In this document: piece after piece, positions 6,029 through 13,686 of the stretch
How the letters are laid out: the number at the start of each line of letters is the position of its first letter
Numbering within the stretch: the stretch's first letter is position 1
Source: Thermoleophilia bacterium
Lineage (GTDB): Bacteria > Actinomycetota > Thermoleophilia > Miltoncostaeales > Miltoncostaeaceae
Direction: 5' to 3'
DNA: 48,502 nt
NCBI GenBank assembly: GCA_020438485.1
Contig: JAGQUM010000010.1
Span: forward strand, 1-48,502
The notes under the pieces: model-generated
The model's database searches: none
What the model was told of the DNA's origin: nothing
The model's input: only the letters and a program-made list of their open reading frames with translations
Position numbers and translations under genes: made by a program

Positions 6029-8454
6029 CACCGCGTCCGAATCCCCTCGCCGTGCGCCGCGCCGCCGCGCTGGCGATCTCGGGCGGCCTCGCCGTGGCGG
6101 GACTCATCGGCGCCTCGTTCACCGACGTCGCCCGCCACACGGGAGTCCCCGCGGTCGTCATCGTGGGCGCACTGGTGTGCCTGTTCGCACTGGCCGAGTG
6201 GACCAAGGTACACATCGAGGTCCGCCGCCACGCTCTGTCCGTCTCGCTGGGCGACTTCCCCGTCATCATCGGCGTGTTCACGGTGTCGCCGTGGCTCGTG
6301 CTGGCCGCGAACATCGCGGGCACGGGGGTCGTGCAATTGGCCCGCCGCCTGGAGGGCCACAAGATGGCCTTCAACCTGGGCGTGGGGGCGATGGAGGTCG
6401 GCATCGCAGGCCTGATCTGCACGCTGCTGACGCGCGACGCGGGGGTGGCGTTCTGGGCGGCGGCCATCGTCGCCGTCTTCGTGGTGGGGCTCGTGGGTAC
6501 TGCCGCGGTGCTGACGGTCATCTCGTTCCTCGACGCCCGGCCGACGCGCATGGAGATGGCCGGGATGGCGGCGTCTGTCGCGGCCTCGGGCCTGACGTGC
6601 GCCACGCTCGCGTCCTGGGCGGTGCTCGGGCTGACCGGTGGCTGGTCCGGGATGCTTCTGCTGACGGTCGCGTCCGCCGCGATGTTCCTGGCGTTCCGCT
6701 CGTACGCGCTCCTCGTGCGCGACCGGCGCGACCAGGGAGCGGTGCTCGACGCGGCACGTCGCATGGGCGAGATGGAGGATGAGGACGGCGTCTACGCCCG
6801 GCTGTGCGAGAGCGCGGCCCGGCTGGCCGGGGCCGAGATCTCGCAGGTCTGGCTGGCCGACTCCGGCGAGCAGTTGCCGTGGGAAACCGCCCGGCTGGTG
6901 GCCCACGGGACGCGTGAGCCGGGCGAGCACCAGTGGCTCACCCAGCACGCGTTCCGCGACGCGTTGGTCGTTCCGGTGGAGTTCGACGGCGTCCGCCAGG
7001 GCACGCTGGTGGTGGCCAACCGCCTTGCACGGGCGGGGACGTTCAACACCAACGACCTCAACCTGGTCCACACGCTGGTCACGCACGCGGTGGCGCTGCT
7101 CCGCAACCACACGTTGTCGCACCGCCTGCTGTTCGAGGCGACGCACGACCCCCTGACGGGCCTGCCCAACCGCGCGGCGTTCTCGACGGCCGTTGAGCGG
7201 GTGCTGCTGCGCCGCGACACCGACGACACGCTGTCGGCGGTGCTTCTGGTCGACCTCGACCGCTTCAAGGAGATCAACGACATCCTGGGACACGCGGCGG
7301 GCGACAGGGTGCTGTCGGCGGTGGCCGACCGCCTGGCACGCGCCGTACCCGACGACGCGGTGCTCTCACGCTTCGGCGGCGACGAGTTCGCCGTGCTGCT
7401 GCCCTCGGCGCGCGACGCCCGCGAGGTGGAAGCCCTCGCCACCCGCCTGACGGCGGCGCTCGAGCCGCCGGTCCGCGTTGCGGACTCGGTGATCGACGTC
7501 GCGGCGTCCGTGGGCATCGCCGGCGTCTTCGCGCCCGACATCGACCCCCCGACGCTCATCCGCCATGTGGACATCGCGGTGTCGGCCGCCAAGGCGCGCG
7601 ACGCGTCGTTCGCCTGGTACGCGGCGCGCGACGATCAGGCGGGTCACGAGCGCCTGGGGCTGGCCAGCCAGCTGCGCCGCGCGGTCGAGGACGACGTCAT
7701 CGACGTGCACTTCCAGCCCCAGGTCTCCGTGCTCGACGGACGCGTGGTGGGTTTCGAGGCGCTGGCTCGCTGGAATCCCGTCGGCCGCGGGACGGTACCG
7801 CCGCAGGAATTCATCCCCCTTGCCGATCAGACCGGTCTGATCACCCCGCTGACGAAGCGGGTGCTGACGAGGGCCCTGTCCGAGTGCCTGCGCTGGCCCG
7901 CGGACGTCGGGGTGTCCGTGAACGTGACGGCCCGGCAGCTGAGGGAGCCCGATCTGGCCGACCGCGTGGCGAGGGCGATGAACGAGGTCGGGTTCCCCCC
8001 CGAGAGGCTCACGCTGGAGTTGACCGAGGACAGCGTGATGGGCGCCGGCCAGGACGACCTCACGCCGCTTCACCGCCTCCGCGAGCGGGGCGTGCGCCTG
8101 GCGATCGACGACTTCGGCACGGGGTATTCGTCGTTCGCGTACCTGCGCAGCCTGCCCGTGCACGAGGTGAAGATCGACAAGTCCTTCATGCCCGGCGTGT
8201 CGGGCGACCCCGGGGCGCTGGCCCTTGTGCAGTCGATCGTCGAGGTCACCCATGTGCTGGGCCTCACGTCGGTGGCCGAGGGCGTGGAGGACGACGGCAC
8301 GATGTTCGCCCTGCGCGACGTCGGGTGCGACATCGCCCAGAGCTACCGGATCGCGCGCCCCATGCCGGCCCGTGAGGTCGCCGCGTGGCTGCGGGAGTGG
8401 GGGCTGGCGCACGCGCCGGGCACCGCCGGCAGCCCCGCACCGACGGGCCGCTGA
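6025..8454 (+). CDS. Membrane GGDEF-EAL (diguanylate cyclase/phosphodiesterase) protein with GAF-like domain
   Basis: This c-di-GMP enzyme of about 809 residues has an N-terminal region of about six to eight hydrophobic segments (residues 10-235), then a GAF-like segment (about 245-365). A GGDEF domain follows with RFGGDEFAVLL intact; the inhibitory RxxD site is missing (VPDD stands there). Last is an EAL domain with GFEALARW, NVTARQL, ELTEDSVM, IDDFGTGYSSF, VKIDKSF and AEGVEDD, so phosphodiesterase residues look complete. The usual QGY near the end is QSY. The ATG at 6025 is preferred; an in-frame ATG at 6007 would add six residues, and both lie in a strong hairpin. The N-terminal sensor resembles that of the protein at 42508-45072, sharing an H-x-E-x-RR...S-x-SL-x-D-x-P pattern. 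Which activity dominates is uncertain. Confidence 0.88.
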   Translation: MAPRPNPLAVRRAAALAISGGLAVAGLIGASFTDVARHTGVPAVVIVGALVCLFALAEWTKVHIEVRRHALSVSLGDFPVIIGVFTVSPWLVLAANIAGTGVVQLARRLEGHKMAFNLGVGAMEVGIAGLICTLLTRDAGVAFWAAAIVAVFVVGLVGTAAVLTVISFLDARPTRMEMAGMAASVAASGLTCATLASWAVLGLTGGWSGMLLLTVASAAMFLAFRSYALLVRDRRDQGAVLDAARRMGEMEDEDGVYARLCESAARLAGAEISQVWLADSGEQLPWETARLVAHGTREPGEHQWLTQHAFRDALVVPVEFDGVRQGTLVVANRLARAGTFNTNDLNLVHTLVTHAVALLRNHTLSHRLLFEATHDPLTGLPNRAAFSTAVERVLLRRDTDDTLSAVLLVDLDRFKEINDILGHAAGDRVLSAVADRLARAVPDDAVLSRFGGDEFAVLLPSARDAREVEALATRLTAALEPPVRVADSVIDVAASVGIAGVFAPDIDPPTLIRHVDIAVSAAKARDASFAWYAARDDQAGHERLGLASQLRRAVEDDVIDVHFQPQVSVLDGRVVGFEALARWNPVGRGTVPPQEFIPLADQTGLITPLTKRVLTRALSECLRWPADVGVSVNVTARQLREPDLADRVARAMNEVGFPPERLTLELTEDSVMGAGQDDLTPLHRLRERGVRLAIDDFGTGYSSFAYLRSLPVHEVKIDKSFMPGVSGDPGALALVQSIVEVTHVLGLTSVAEGVEDDGTMFALRDVGCDIAQSYRIARPMPAREVAAWLREWGLAHAPGTAGSPAPTGR

Positions 8455-8457
8455 CGC

Positions 8458-8489
8458 GGTGGGGCGGCGCCACCCGGGTGCCGCCCACC
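8458..8489. terminator. Bidirectional hairpin between convergent genes
   Basis: GGTGGGGCGGC (8458-8468) pairs with GCCGCCCACC (8480-8489) with one bulged G. The loop side carries a further palindrome, CACCCGGGTG (8471-8480). It separates the GGDEF-EAL gene from the convergent ABC permease. There is no U-tract. Confidence 0.45.
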
Positions 8490-8496
8490 CGGCTCG

Positions 8497-9276
8497 CTAC
8501 GAGGACTTCACCTCGGCCCGCATCACCCGCCAGATCCCCAGCAGCAGGGGCAGCAGCACCCAAACGGTGTTCGCGACGGCCAGGTGCGCCCACTCGGCGG
8601 CCCCCATCGTGTGGCCGAACAGCGGTCCCGACGTGGTGTTGAGGTCGAGCCAGCGTGTGATGCTCGCGACACGGTCCCCCCCGATCTGCAGCGCCACCGA
8701 CCAGACCGTGGGCAGCGCGAAGAACGCCACGACGGCCACGGCGGTCGACAGGAACAGCAGGCCGAACGCGACGCCCTGGAGGATCCCCAGCAACTGACCG
8801 ACCAGCAGGTCGTTGGCCTCGCCGGGGCCCAGCGTCCAGCCGCCCGTGCCGACGGCGGCGTACAGCAGCCCACCGAGCCCGATGGAGACGGCCAGCGCGG
8901 CGACGGACACGAGCACGTTGACGACCAGCTTCGCGGCGATCACGCGGCCCCGCCGGGGTTCCAGCGTGAACGTCACGAGACCCGTGCGCTGGCTCCATTC
9001 GGCGGTGACAGCCATGATGCCCAGGACGGGCAGCAGGATGTTCTGGGGCACCGCGGCGAGCCCCAGCAGGTTGTCGAGCGTGCGGTCCCCGCGGTCCATG
9101 ACGACGAGGCCGATGATCATGGTGGCGGCGGTGGCGGCCGCGATGATTCCCAGCAGCCACATCCCCGCGCGTGTGTCCCACAGCTTGCGCAGCTCCACGG
9201 CCATCAGGCGCGGGAACGGCACCTGGGGGTGCCGCGCGGGCGCCGGCACGGCGCGCTCGATGCTCACGGTACTCAT
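8497..9276 (-). CDS. ABC-2 type exporter permease
   Basis: This 259-residue integral membrane protein has about six helices. The N-terminus is cytosolic (VPFPRLMAVELRKLWDTRAG) and is followed by helices in WLLGIIAAATAATMIIGLVV, the NILLPVLGIMAV region and later segments, typical of the NatB/BcrB-like ABC-2 permeases. The longer open frame to 9468 is antisense of the ATPase gene. The ATG at 9276 is chosen because it overlaps the ATPase stop by 4 bp (ATGA). It forms the membrane half of the exporter with the next gene, opposite a two-component system. The likely cargo is a drug, peptide or lipid, but the substrate cannot be named. Confidence 0.85.
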   Translation of the reverse strand: MSTVSIERAVPAPARHPQVPFPRLMAVELRKLWDTRAGMWLLGIIAAATAATMIIGLVVMDRGDRTLDNLLGLAAVPQNILLPVLGIMAVTAEWSQRTGLVTFTLEPRRGRVIAAKLVVNVLVSVAALAVSIGLGGLLYAAVGTGGWTLGPGEANDLLVGQLLGILQGVAFGLLFLSTAVAVVAFFALPTVWSVALQIGGDRVASITRWLDLNTTSGPLFGHTMGAAEWAHLAVANTVWVLLPLLLGIWRVMRAEVKSS

Positions 9277-10193
9277 GCCGCCGCCTCCTCGGTCACGCGC
9301 TCGCGGGCCGTGTCGGCCGTGAGCGTCAGGAACAGTTCCTCCAGGCCGGCGCCGTCGGCGCGGCGCAGCTCGCGCACCGACAGGCCCGCGCCGAACGCCG
9401 CGTCCCCGACGGCGTCGAGGTCGGCGCCCACCGTGAGGCCGCCGTCGGCGACGCGCGCGGCGTCCCATCCGGCGCGGGCCGCGGCCGCCGCCATCGCGGC
9501 GTCGTCGGACGTGCGGACGAACACGCCGCGGCCCGCCAGCATCTCGTCCTTCGTGCCGCTGGCCACGATGCGCCCCCGCCCGATGACGACCAGGCGGTCG
9601 GCGACGGCCTGGACCTCGGCCAGCAGGTGCGACGACAGCAGCACGGCCCCGCCTCGGTCGGCGAAGTCACGCAGGAGGTCGCGCATCCAGCGGATACCGG
9701 CCGGGTCGAGCCCGTTGGCGGGCTCGTCCAGGATCAGGACCGAGGGATCGCCCAGCAGGGCGTGGGCGATGCCCAGCCGCTGGCGCATGCCCAGCGAGTA
9801 GTCGCCCACGCGCCGGCGCCCCTCGGCGCCGCTCAGGCCCACCAGGTCGAGCATCCGGTCGACGCGTGCCGCGGGAAGCCCCATGAGCGTAGCGCCCAGC
9901 GTCAGGACCTCGCGCCCGCTGCGCCCCACGTGCTGGGCCGAGGCGTCCAGCAACACGCCGACCGAGAGGCCCGGATTCCCCAGCTCGGGGTACGCGGCGC
10001 CCAGCACCGCGGACGTGCCGGACGTTGCGGGCGTGAGGCCGACGATCATCCTCATTGTCGTGGACTTGCCGGCGCCGTTCGGGCCGAGGAAGCCCGTGAC
10101 GCTGCCGGGGGGGACCGTGAAGCTCACGTGGTCGACGGCGGTGTGGTCCCCGTAGGTCTTGGTGAGTTCGGTGACGGTGATCATGGGACACAT
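9273..10193 (-). CDS. ABC exporter ATP-binding protein (BcrA/NatA-like)
   Basis: This 306-residue nucleotide-binding subunit shows Walker A GPNGAGKSTT, a Q-loop region, signature YSLGMRQRLGIAHAL, Walker B VLILDEPANGLDP and the H-loop LLSSHLL, in family order. A C-terminal extension of about 90 residues follows. The start is ATG 10193 (MCPMITVTELTKTYG), with GGAG 6 nt upstream; an ATG three codons later is the alternative. It is cotranscribed with the permease and divergent from a NarL-type sensor kinase across 155 bp holding a dyad. This is the common arrangement for cell-envelope stress or antibiotic-detoxification exporters controlled by their neighbouring two-component system. Confidence 0.92.
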   Translation of the reverse strand: MCPMITVTELTKTYGDHTAVDHVSFTVPPGSVTGFLGPNGAGKSTTMRMIVGLTPATSGTSAVLGAAYPELGNPGLSVGVLLDASAQHVGRSGREVLTLGATLMGLPAARVDRMLDLVGLSGAEGRRRVGDYSLGMRQRLGIAHALLGDPSVLILDEPANGLDPAGIRWMRDLLRDFADRGGAVLLSSHLLAEVQAVADRLVVIGRGRIVASGTKDEMLAGRGVFVRTSDDAAMAAAAARAGWDAARVADGGLTVGADLDAVGDAAFGAGLSVRELRRADGAGLEELFLTLTADTARERVTEEAAA

Positions 10194-10274
10194 GGTGCGC
10201 TCCGCCCCCGCCCCGCCGCATCGGCCGCAGGGCGCGGTCGGCGGTGACCGCGGGGGGTGATGCCCGGGCCCGGC

Positions 10275-10292
10275 CATCGACGAAAGTCGATG
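10275..10292. promoter_or_regulatory. Dyad in the exporter/two-component intergenic region
   Basis: CATCGAC (10275-10281) and GTCGATG (10286-10292) form a perfect 7-bp inverted repeat around GAAA. It lies centrally in the 155-bp divergent region, so it is a good candidate operator for the response regulator encoded at 11509-12177. As RNA it would be a GAAA-capped hairpin. Confidence 0.45.
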
Positions 10293-10336
10293 CGCGCCGC
10301 CGCCCGGCGTCCATGGAGCGGGCGGCGAGGCGAGGG

Positions 10337-10342
10337 TACCCT
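10337..10342 (+). promoter_or_regulatory. -10 element (TACCCT), leaderless sensor-kinase transcript
   Basis: TACCCT ends 6 nt before the GTG at 10349. This supports that start over the in-frame ATG at 10313, which lies upstream of this element. Confidence 0.5.
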
Positions 10343-10348
10343 GGTGTC

Positions 10349-11512
10349 GTGACCGGCCCCGAGCACACGCCGTTCCCCGCCCTCACCCGCCGGCAGGAGG
10401 GGGTGCGGCTCGCCGTCGCGGCGCTGGCGGGGCTGTTCATGATGATGGTGACCGGCGGCGCCCCGAACGGCGGGCTCGCCGTACCCGTCGGCACGGACTT
10501 GGCGCTGTGCGCCGCCGCCCTGGTGCTGGTGCACTGGCGGCGCCGCTGGCCCGTCCCCGTGGGCGTCGCGGTGATGGCGCTGAGCGGCGTCTCGACGAGC
10601 GCGTCCGGGCCCGCCTGCCTGGCGCTGGTCTCGGCCGGCACGCGGCGCAGGCGGCCGGAGATCATCGCGGTGGGCGTCACGTCGGTCATCGGCGGAGCGA
10701 TGTACGCGTCCCTCACCACGGGCGGCCCCGACAGGGTCGTCACGATGGTGTTCGGCCTGGTGGTCACCGTCGGCCTGATCGGCTGGGGCATGTACCTCGG
10801 AGAGCGGCGCACGACCGTGGCGTCGCTGCGCGAGCGCGCCGAGCGGGCCGAGCGCGAACGCGACCTGCAGGCGGAGCGCGCCCGCAGCGCCGAGCGGGCC
10901 CGCATCGCCCGCGAGATGCACGACGTGCTGGCCCACCGCATGTCACTGATCGCGATGCACGCGGGTGCCCTGCAGTACCGCGCGGACCTCGCGTCGGACG
11001 AGGTGCGCGACGCGGCCACGCTGGTGCAGACGTCGGCCCACCGGGCGCTGGACGAGCTGCGCCAGGTGCTGGGCGTGCTGCGCGACGAGGGCGCCGCCTC
11101 CGGCCAGGCCGTGCAGCCGCCCCAGCCGACGCTGGCCGACGTGGACGCGCTTGTGCGCGAGGCCCGGGCCGGCGGCATGCGCGTGGACCTCGACGTCTCG
11201 CCCGCCGCGGCGGGCGTGCCCGACACCACGGGCCGCGGCGCGTACCGCATCGTGCAGGAGGCCCTGACGAACGCGCGAAAGCACGCCCCCGGCGCCCGGG
11301 TGCGGGTGCGCATCCGCCGTGACCCGGACGCGCTGACCGTCGACGTGGAGAACCCCCTGGCCGTCGGCGCCACGTCGACGGCCCCCACGCCCGGCGCCGG
11401 GCTTGGCCTGGTGGGCCTGGCCGAGCGCGCGGCCCTGCTGGGGGGGTCGCTGGAGCATGCCGAGTCGGAGGGCACCTTCCGCGTGCGCGCCCGCCTGCCG
11501 GTGGCGGCGTGA
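10349..11512 (+). CDS. NarL/LiaS-type sensor histidine kinase
   Basis: This 387-residue membrane kinase has several N-terminal hydrophobic segments within about residues 17-150. A charged coiled-coil follows (RERAERAERERDLQAERARS), then the HisKA_3 dimerisation helix with the phospho-acceptor His191 in REMHDVLAHRMSLI. The HATPase domain has the N-box ALTNARKHAPGARV and the G-box GAGLGLVGLAERAALLGG. This is the DesK/LiaS/NarX class that phosphorylates LuxR-type regulators. GTG 10349 is chosen because a TACCCT -10 ends 6 nt before it. The stop overlaps the response regulator start by 4 bp. The lack of a large extracellular domain suggests sensing within the membrane, as for cell-wall-antibiotic sensors; the actual signal is unknown. 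Confidence 0.9.
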   Translation: MTGPEHTPFPALTRRQEGVRLAVAALAGLFMMMVTGGAPNGGLAVPVGTDLALCAAALVLVHWRRRWPVPVGVAVMALSGVSTSASGPACLALVSAGTRRRRPEIIAVGVTSVIGGAMYASLTTGGPDRVVTMVFGLVVTVGLIGWGMYLGERRTTVASLRERAERAERERDLQAERARSAERARIAREMHDVLAHRMSLIAMHAGALQYRADLASDEVRDAATLVQTSAHRALDELRQVLGVLRDEGAASGQAVQPPQPTLADVDALVREARAGGMRVDLDVSPAAAGVPDTTGRGAYRIVQEALTNARKHAPGARVRVRIRRDPDALTVDVENPLAVGATSTAPTPGAGLGLVGLAERAALLGGSLEHAESEGTFRVRARLPVAA

Positions 11513-12177
11513 GCCCGGCGGGCGCCCCCATCCGCGTGCTGATCGTGGACGACGACGCGCTGGTGCGCTCGGGCCTTCGCCTCATGCTGGGCGGCGCCGA
11601 CGATGTGGACGTGGTGGGCGAGGCGGGCGACGGCGCCGACGGCGTGCGCGCGGCGGCCGATCTGGCGGCCGACGTGGTGCTGATGGATATCCGCATGCCC
11701 GTGATGGACGGCATCGAGGCCACGCGGCGCATCGCGGAGACCGCCGGCTCCCGCGTGATCGTGCTCACCACGTTCAGCGCCGACGACGACGTGCACCACG
11801 CGCTGGCCGCCGGCGCCGACGGCTACCTGCTGAAGGACACGCCCCCGGCCGACATCGTGGTCGCGATACGCCGCGTGGCGGCCGGCGAGCCCATGCTGTC
11901 GCCGTCGGTCACCGAGACCCTCATCCGCGGCGTCCGCGACGGCCACGGCGCCCACCGCGCACCCGCCGAGGTGCCCGCGTGGGTGGCCGGGATGACCGAG
12001 CGCGAGCGCGACGTGGCCCTCGCCGTCGGCCGCGGCCTGTCGAACGCCGAGATCGCGGACGAGCTGTTCATGAGCGTCGCCACCGTCAAGGCGTACGTCT
12101 CGCGCCTGATGGCGAAGATCGGCGCGGACAACCGCGTCCAGGTCGCCCTGCGGGTTCACGAGGCCGGGCTGCTGTAA
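11509..12177 (+). CDS. NarL/FixJ family response regulator with LuxR HTH
   Basis: This 222-residue regulator is read from a GTG at 11509 that overlaps the kinase stop (GTGA). The receiver domain has acidic residues DDD (in LIVDDDALVR), the phospho-acceptor Asp in VVLMDIRMPVMDG, a switch Thr in VLTTFSADDD and the conserved Lys in LLKDTPP. The C-terminal LuxR helix-turn-helix is at about residues 160-220 (MTERERDVALAVGRGLSNAE, then LFMSVATVKAYVSRLMAKIG). Once phosphorylated by the adjacent kinase it most likely activates the divergent ABC exporter through the dyad at 10275-10292. Confidence 0.93.
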   Translation: MSPAGAPIRVLIVDDDALVRSGLRLMLGGADDVDVVGEAGDGADGVRAAADLAADVVLMDIRMPVMDGIEATRRIAETAGSRVIVLTTFSADDDVHHALAAGADGYLLKDTPPADIVVAIRRVAAGEPMLSPSVTETLIRGVRDGHGAHRAPAEVPAWVAGMTERERDVALAVGRGLSNAEIADELFMSVATVKAYVSRLMAKIGADNRVQVALRVHEAGLL

Positions 12178-12199
12178 CCCGGCCCCGTGGCCCCGGTGG

Positions 12200-12544
12200 T
12201 CAGAACGCGGTGCCCGACCGTGGCGTCGTGGTGGTGCCGCCGCCGGGGGTCTGTTCCTGCTGCGGGGCCGCACCGGATCCCCCGCCGGACCCGCCGTCGC
12301 CCGGGCAGTCCTCCCCCCGCGGTGAGGCCGCGTGCGGAGCGGCGTCGTCGGGGGTGGACGGGGTCGACGGCGTGGTGCTCTGGACCTGCTGCGTCCCCGC
12401 CGGGGCGGACGGCGTGGCGGGGTCGGCCAGCGTGTCGGTCGCCGCCGCGGCCAGTCCGTATCCACCGAGGCCGAGGCCGAGGCACGTGGCCGCCACGGCC
12501 GCGACGCCGCGCGCCGACCGGGGGCGCGTGTCCTGGTTCTCCAT
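12200..12544 (-). CDS. Small secreted or anchored Pro/Thr/Gly-rich protein of unknown function
   Basis: This 114-residue protein has one hydrophobic N-terminal segment (about residues 10-30, GVAAVAATCLGLGLGGYGLA) acting as signal peptide or anchor. The remainder is low-complexity and rich in Ser/Thr/Pro/Gly: TTPSTPSTPDDAAPH, GDGGSGGGSG, PGGGTTTTP. A Cys lies inside the hydrophobic core (AATCLG) but the context is not a good lipobox. ATG 12544 is preferred because AGGTG ends 6 nt upstream; a GTG at 12553 is the alternative. It converges on the response regulator with 22 bp between. It is probably exported with a disordered extracellular tail, and could plausibly belong to the two-component regulon. 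No family was recognised. Confidence 0.55.
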   Translation of the reverse strand: MENQDTRPRSARGVAAVAATCLGLGLGGYGLAAAATDTLADPATPSAPAGTQQVQSTTPSTPSTPDDAAPHAASPRGEDCPGDGGSGGGSGAAPQQEQTPGGGTTTTPRSGTAF

Positions 12545-12693
12545 GTCGTTCACCTTTCGCGTGGCCGCGCACGGGTTCTCCGGCGCGGGATGGCGTGTTC
12601 CGTATGGAGATGGTCCGGGCGGTGGCTGAGACGCGGCTGAGACCCGCGTGCGCGTGCGGTGAGGCCCGCAGGGCGCGGCGGGCGCCGGGTAGG

Positions 12694-12767
12694 CGCGCCC
12701 GGCAGGATTCGAACCTGCGACCCGCGGATTAGAAGTCCGCCGCTCTATCCGGCTGAGCTACGGGCGC
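12694..12767 (-). tRNA. tRNA-Arg (anticodon TCT)
   Basis: The cloverleaf reads on the minus strand from 12767. Acceptor GCGCCCG pairs with CGGGCGC; the D-stem is GCTC/GAGC; the anticodon stem is GCGGA/TCCGC with loop CTTCTAA (anticodon TCT, reading AGA/AGG). The T-arm is GCAGG TTCGAAT CCTGC and the discriminator is G. CCA is not encoded. Confidence 0.95.
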
Positions 12768-12802
12768 TCGCACCCGGGACGTTAGCCCACCCGGCCGCGC
12801 GC

Positions 12803-13216
12803 TCAGAGGTGACGCACCTCGTCGGGCGTGTTCTGCCACGCGTCGTTGAGGCCGTCGGAATACCGGACGGGCGCGGCGATGATCTCCTCCGGGCTCGCGT
12901 CGTCGAGCGTGGACACCTGCACGCTGGCGAACGCCCCGCCCGCCTCCGGGATGTGGCCGCGCGTGAACGTCGCGATGCCGCACGTCGGGCAGAACGCGGT
13001 GGCCACGCGCCCTCCGTGCCACTCGTTGACGCGCTCGGCCAGGGTGTCCTCACCCGCGGTGACGATGAGGTCGGCGGGATCCTCAACCCGGGCGGACCAG
13101 TTCCGCAGCTTGCGGCAGTACGTGCAGTTGCAGCGTCCCGTCCCCTTGGACAGGTCGATCCTGGCCTCGTACGTCACGGCGCCGCAGTGGCAGCTTCCGC
13201 GGTAGGTCTTCAGCAT
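12803..13216 (-). CDS. GFA family (CENP-V/Mss4-like) zinc protein
   Basis: This 137-residue protein belongs to the glutathione-dependent formaldehyde-activating (GFA) fold family, most of whose members have no known reaction. The zinc ligands are visible: GSCHCGAVTY near residue 8, CNCTYCRK near residue 30, and FCPTCGIATF near residue 75. The ATG at 13216 has GGAGG just upstream. Family members often act with glutathione or other thiols, but no mycothiol or formaldehyde gene neighbours it, so a specific substrate is not proposed. It is separated from tRNA-Arg by 35 bp and transcribed in the same direction. Confidence 0.85.
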   Translation of the reverse strand: MLKTYRGSCHCGAVTYEARIDLSKGTGRCNCTYCRKLRNWSARVEDPADLIVTAGEDTLAERVNEWHGGRVATAFCPTCGIATFTRGHIPEAGGAFASVQVSTLDDASPEEIIAAPVRYSDGLNDAWQNTPDEVRHL

Positions 13217-13686
13217 TGCGCTCCTCCCTCGGGTCGCGCCGGCGCCCCGCGGCCGGCGTGGAGGCGGTGGGTGTCGCCGGCGCCGCCCGGCGCCGGTAAC
13301 GGTGTCGTACCCCCGGCCCGGGCGGGCACGCCAGGCACCGCGGGAAAGATCCTGCGAAATCCGTGGATGAGGATCGCCCGGTCACGCGTCATGCGGGTAC
13401 GGACGATCCCCATGGCCGCTCGGGCGGGCGGCGGCCCGCGGTGGGAGGTCCCCGTCGGAAGTGACGCCGCGCTGCCGCGGGAGGCGTTCGTGTCGCCCCT
13501 CGGTGAGCGGCTGGTCCCTCGCCCCCGCCGATCGATGCCGCGGTGAGCGGGCGCTCGCCGCGGGTCGCGTCCGCGGCCGCGCGGGAGGGGCGTTCATCCC
13601 TTCCCCGTCGCGCCGGTAGCCACCCGGAGGGCCGGCGCGCGGCCCGGCCCTTGCCCTTCGCGCGCGATGAGAGCAGGGTTCGGGGA
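13217..13686. other. 470-bp intergenic region without a convincing gene
   Basis: It contains a strong hairpin, CCGGCGCC (13277-13284) with GGCGCCGG (13289-13296). A 67-codon minus-strand frame (13210-13413, starting MGIVRTRMTRDRAILIHGFR) overlaps the GFA start by its stop. Its third-position GC is lower than that of the neighbouring genes and the second half is low complexity, so I do not call it. Promoters for the GFA gene (leftward) and the EF-G-like gene (rightward) should lie here, but no clear hexamers were seen. Confidence 0.5.

Noticed and set aside
13210-13413. A 67-codon minus-strand ORF upstream of the GFA gene
   Set aside because: Third-position GC is lower than neighbouring genes, the second half is low complexity, and no ribosome site or family was recognised.
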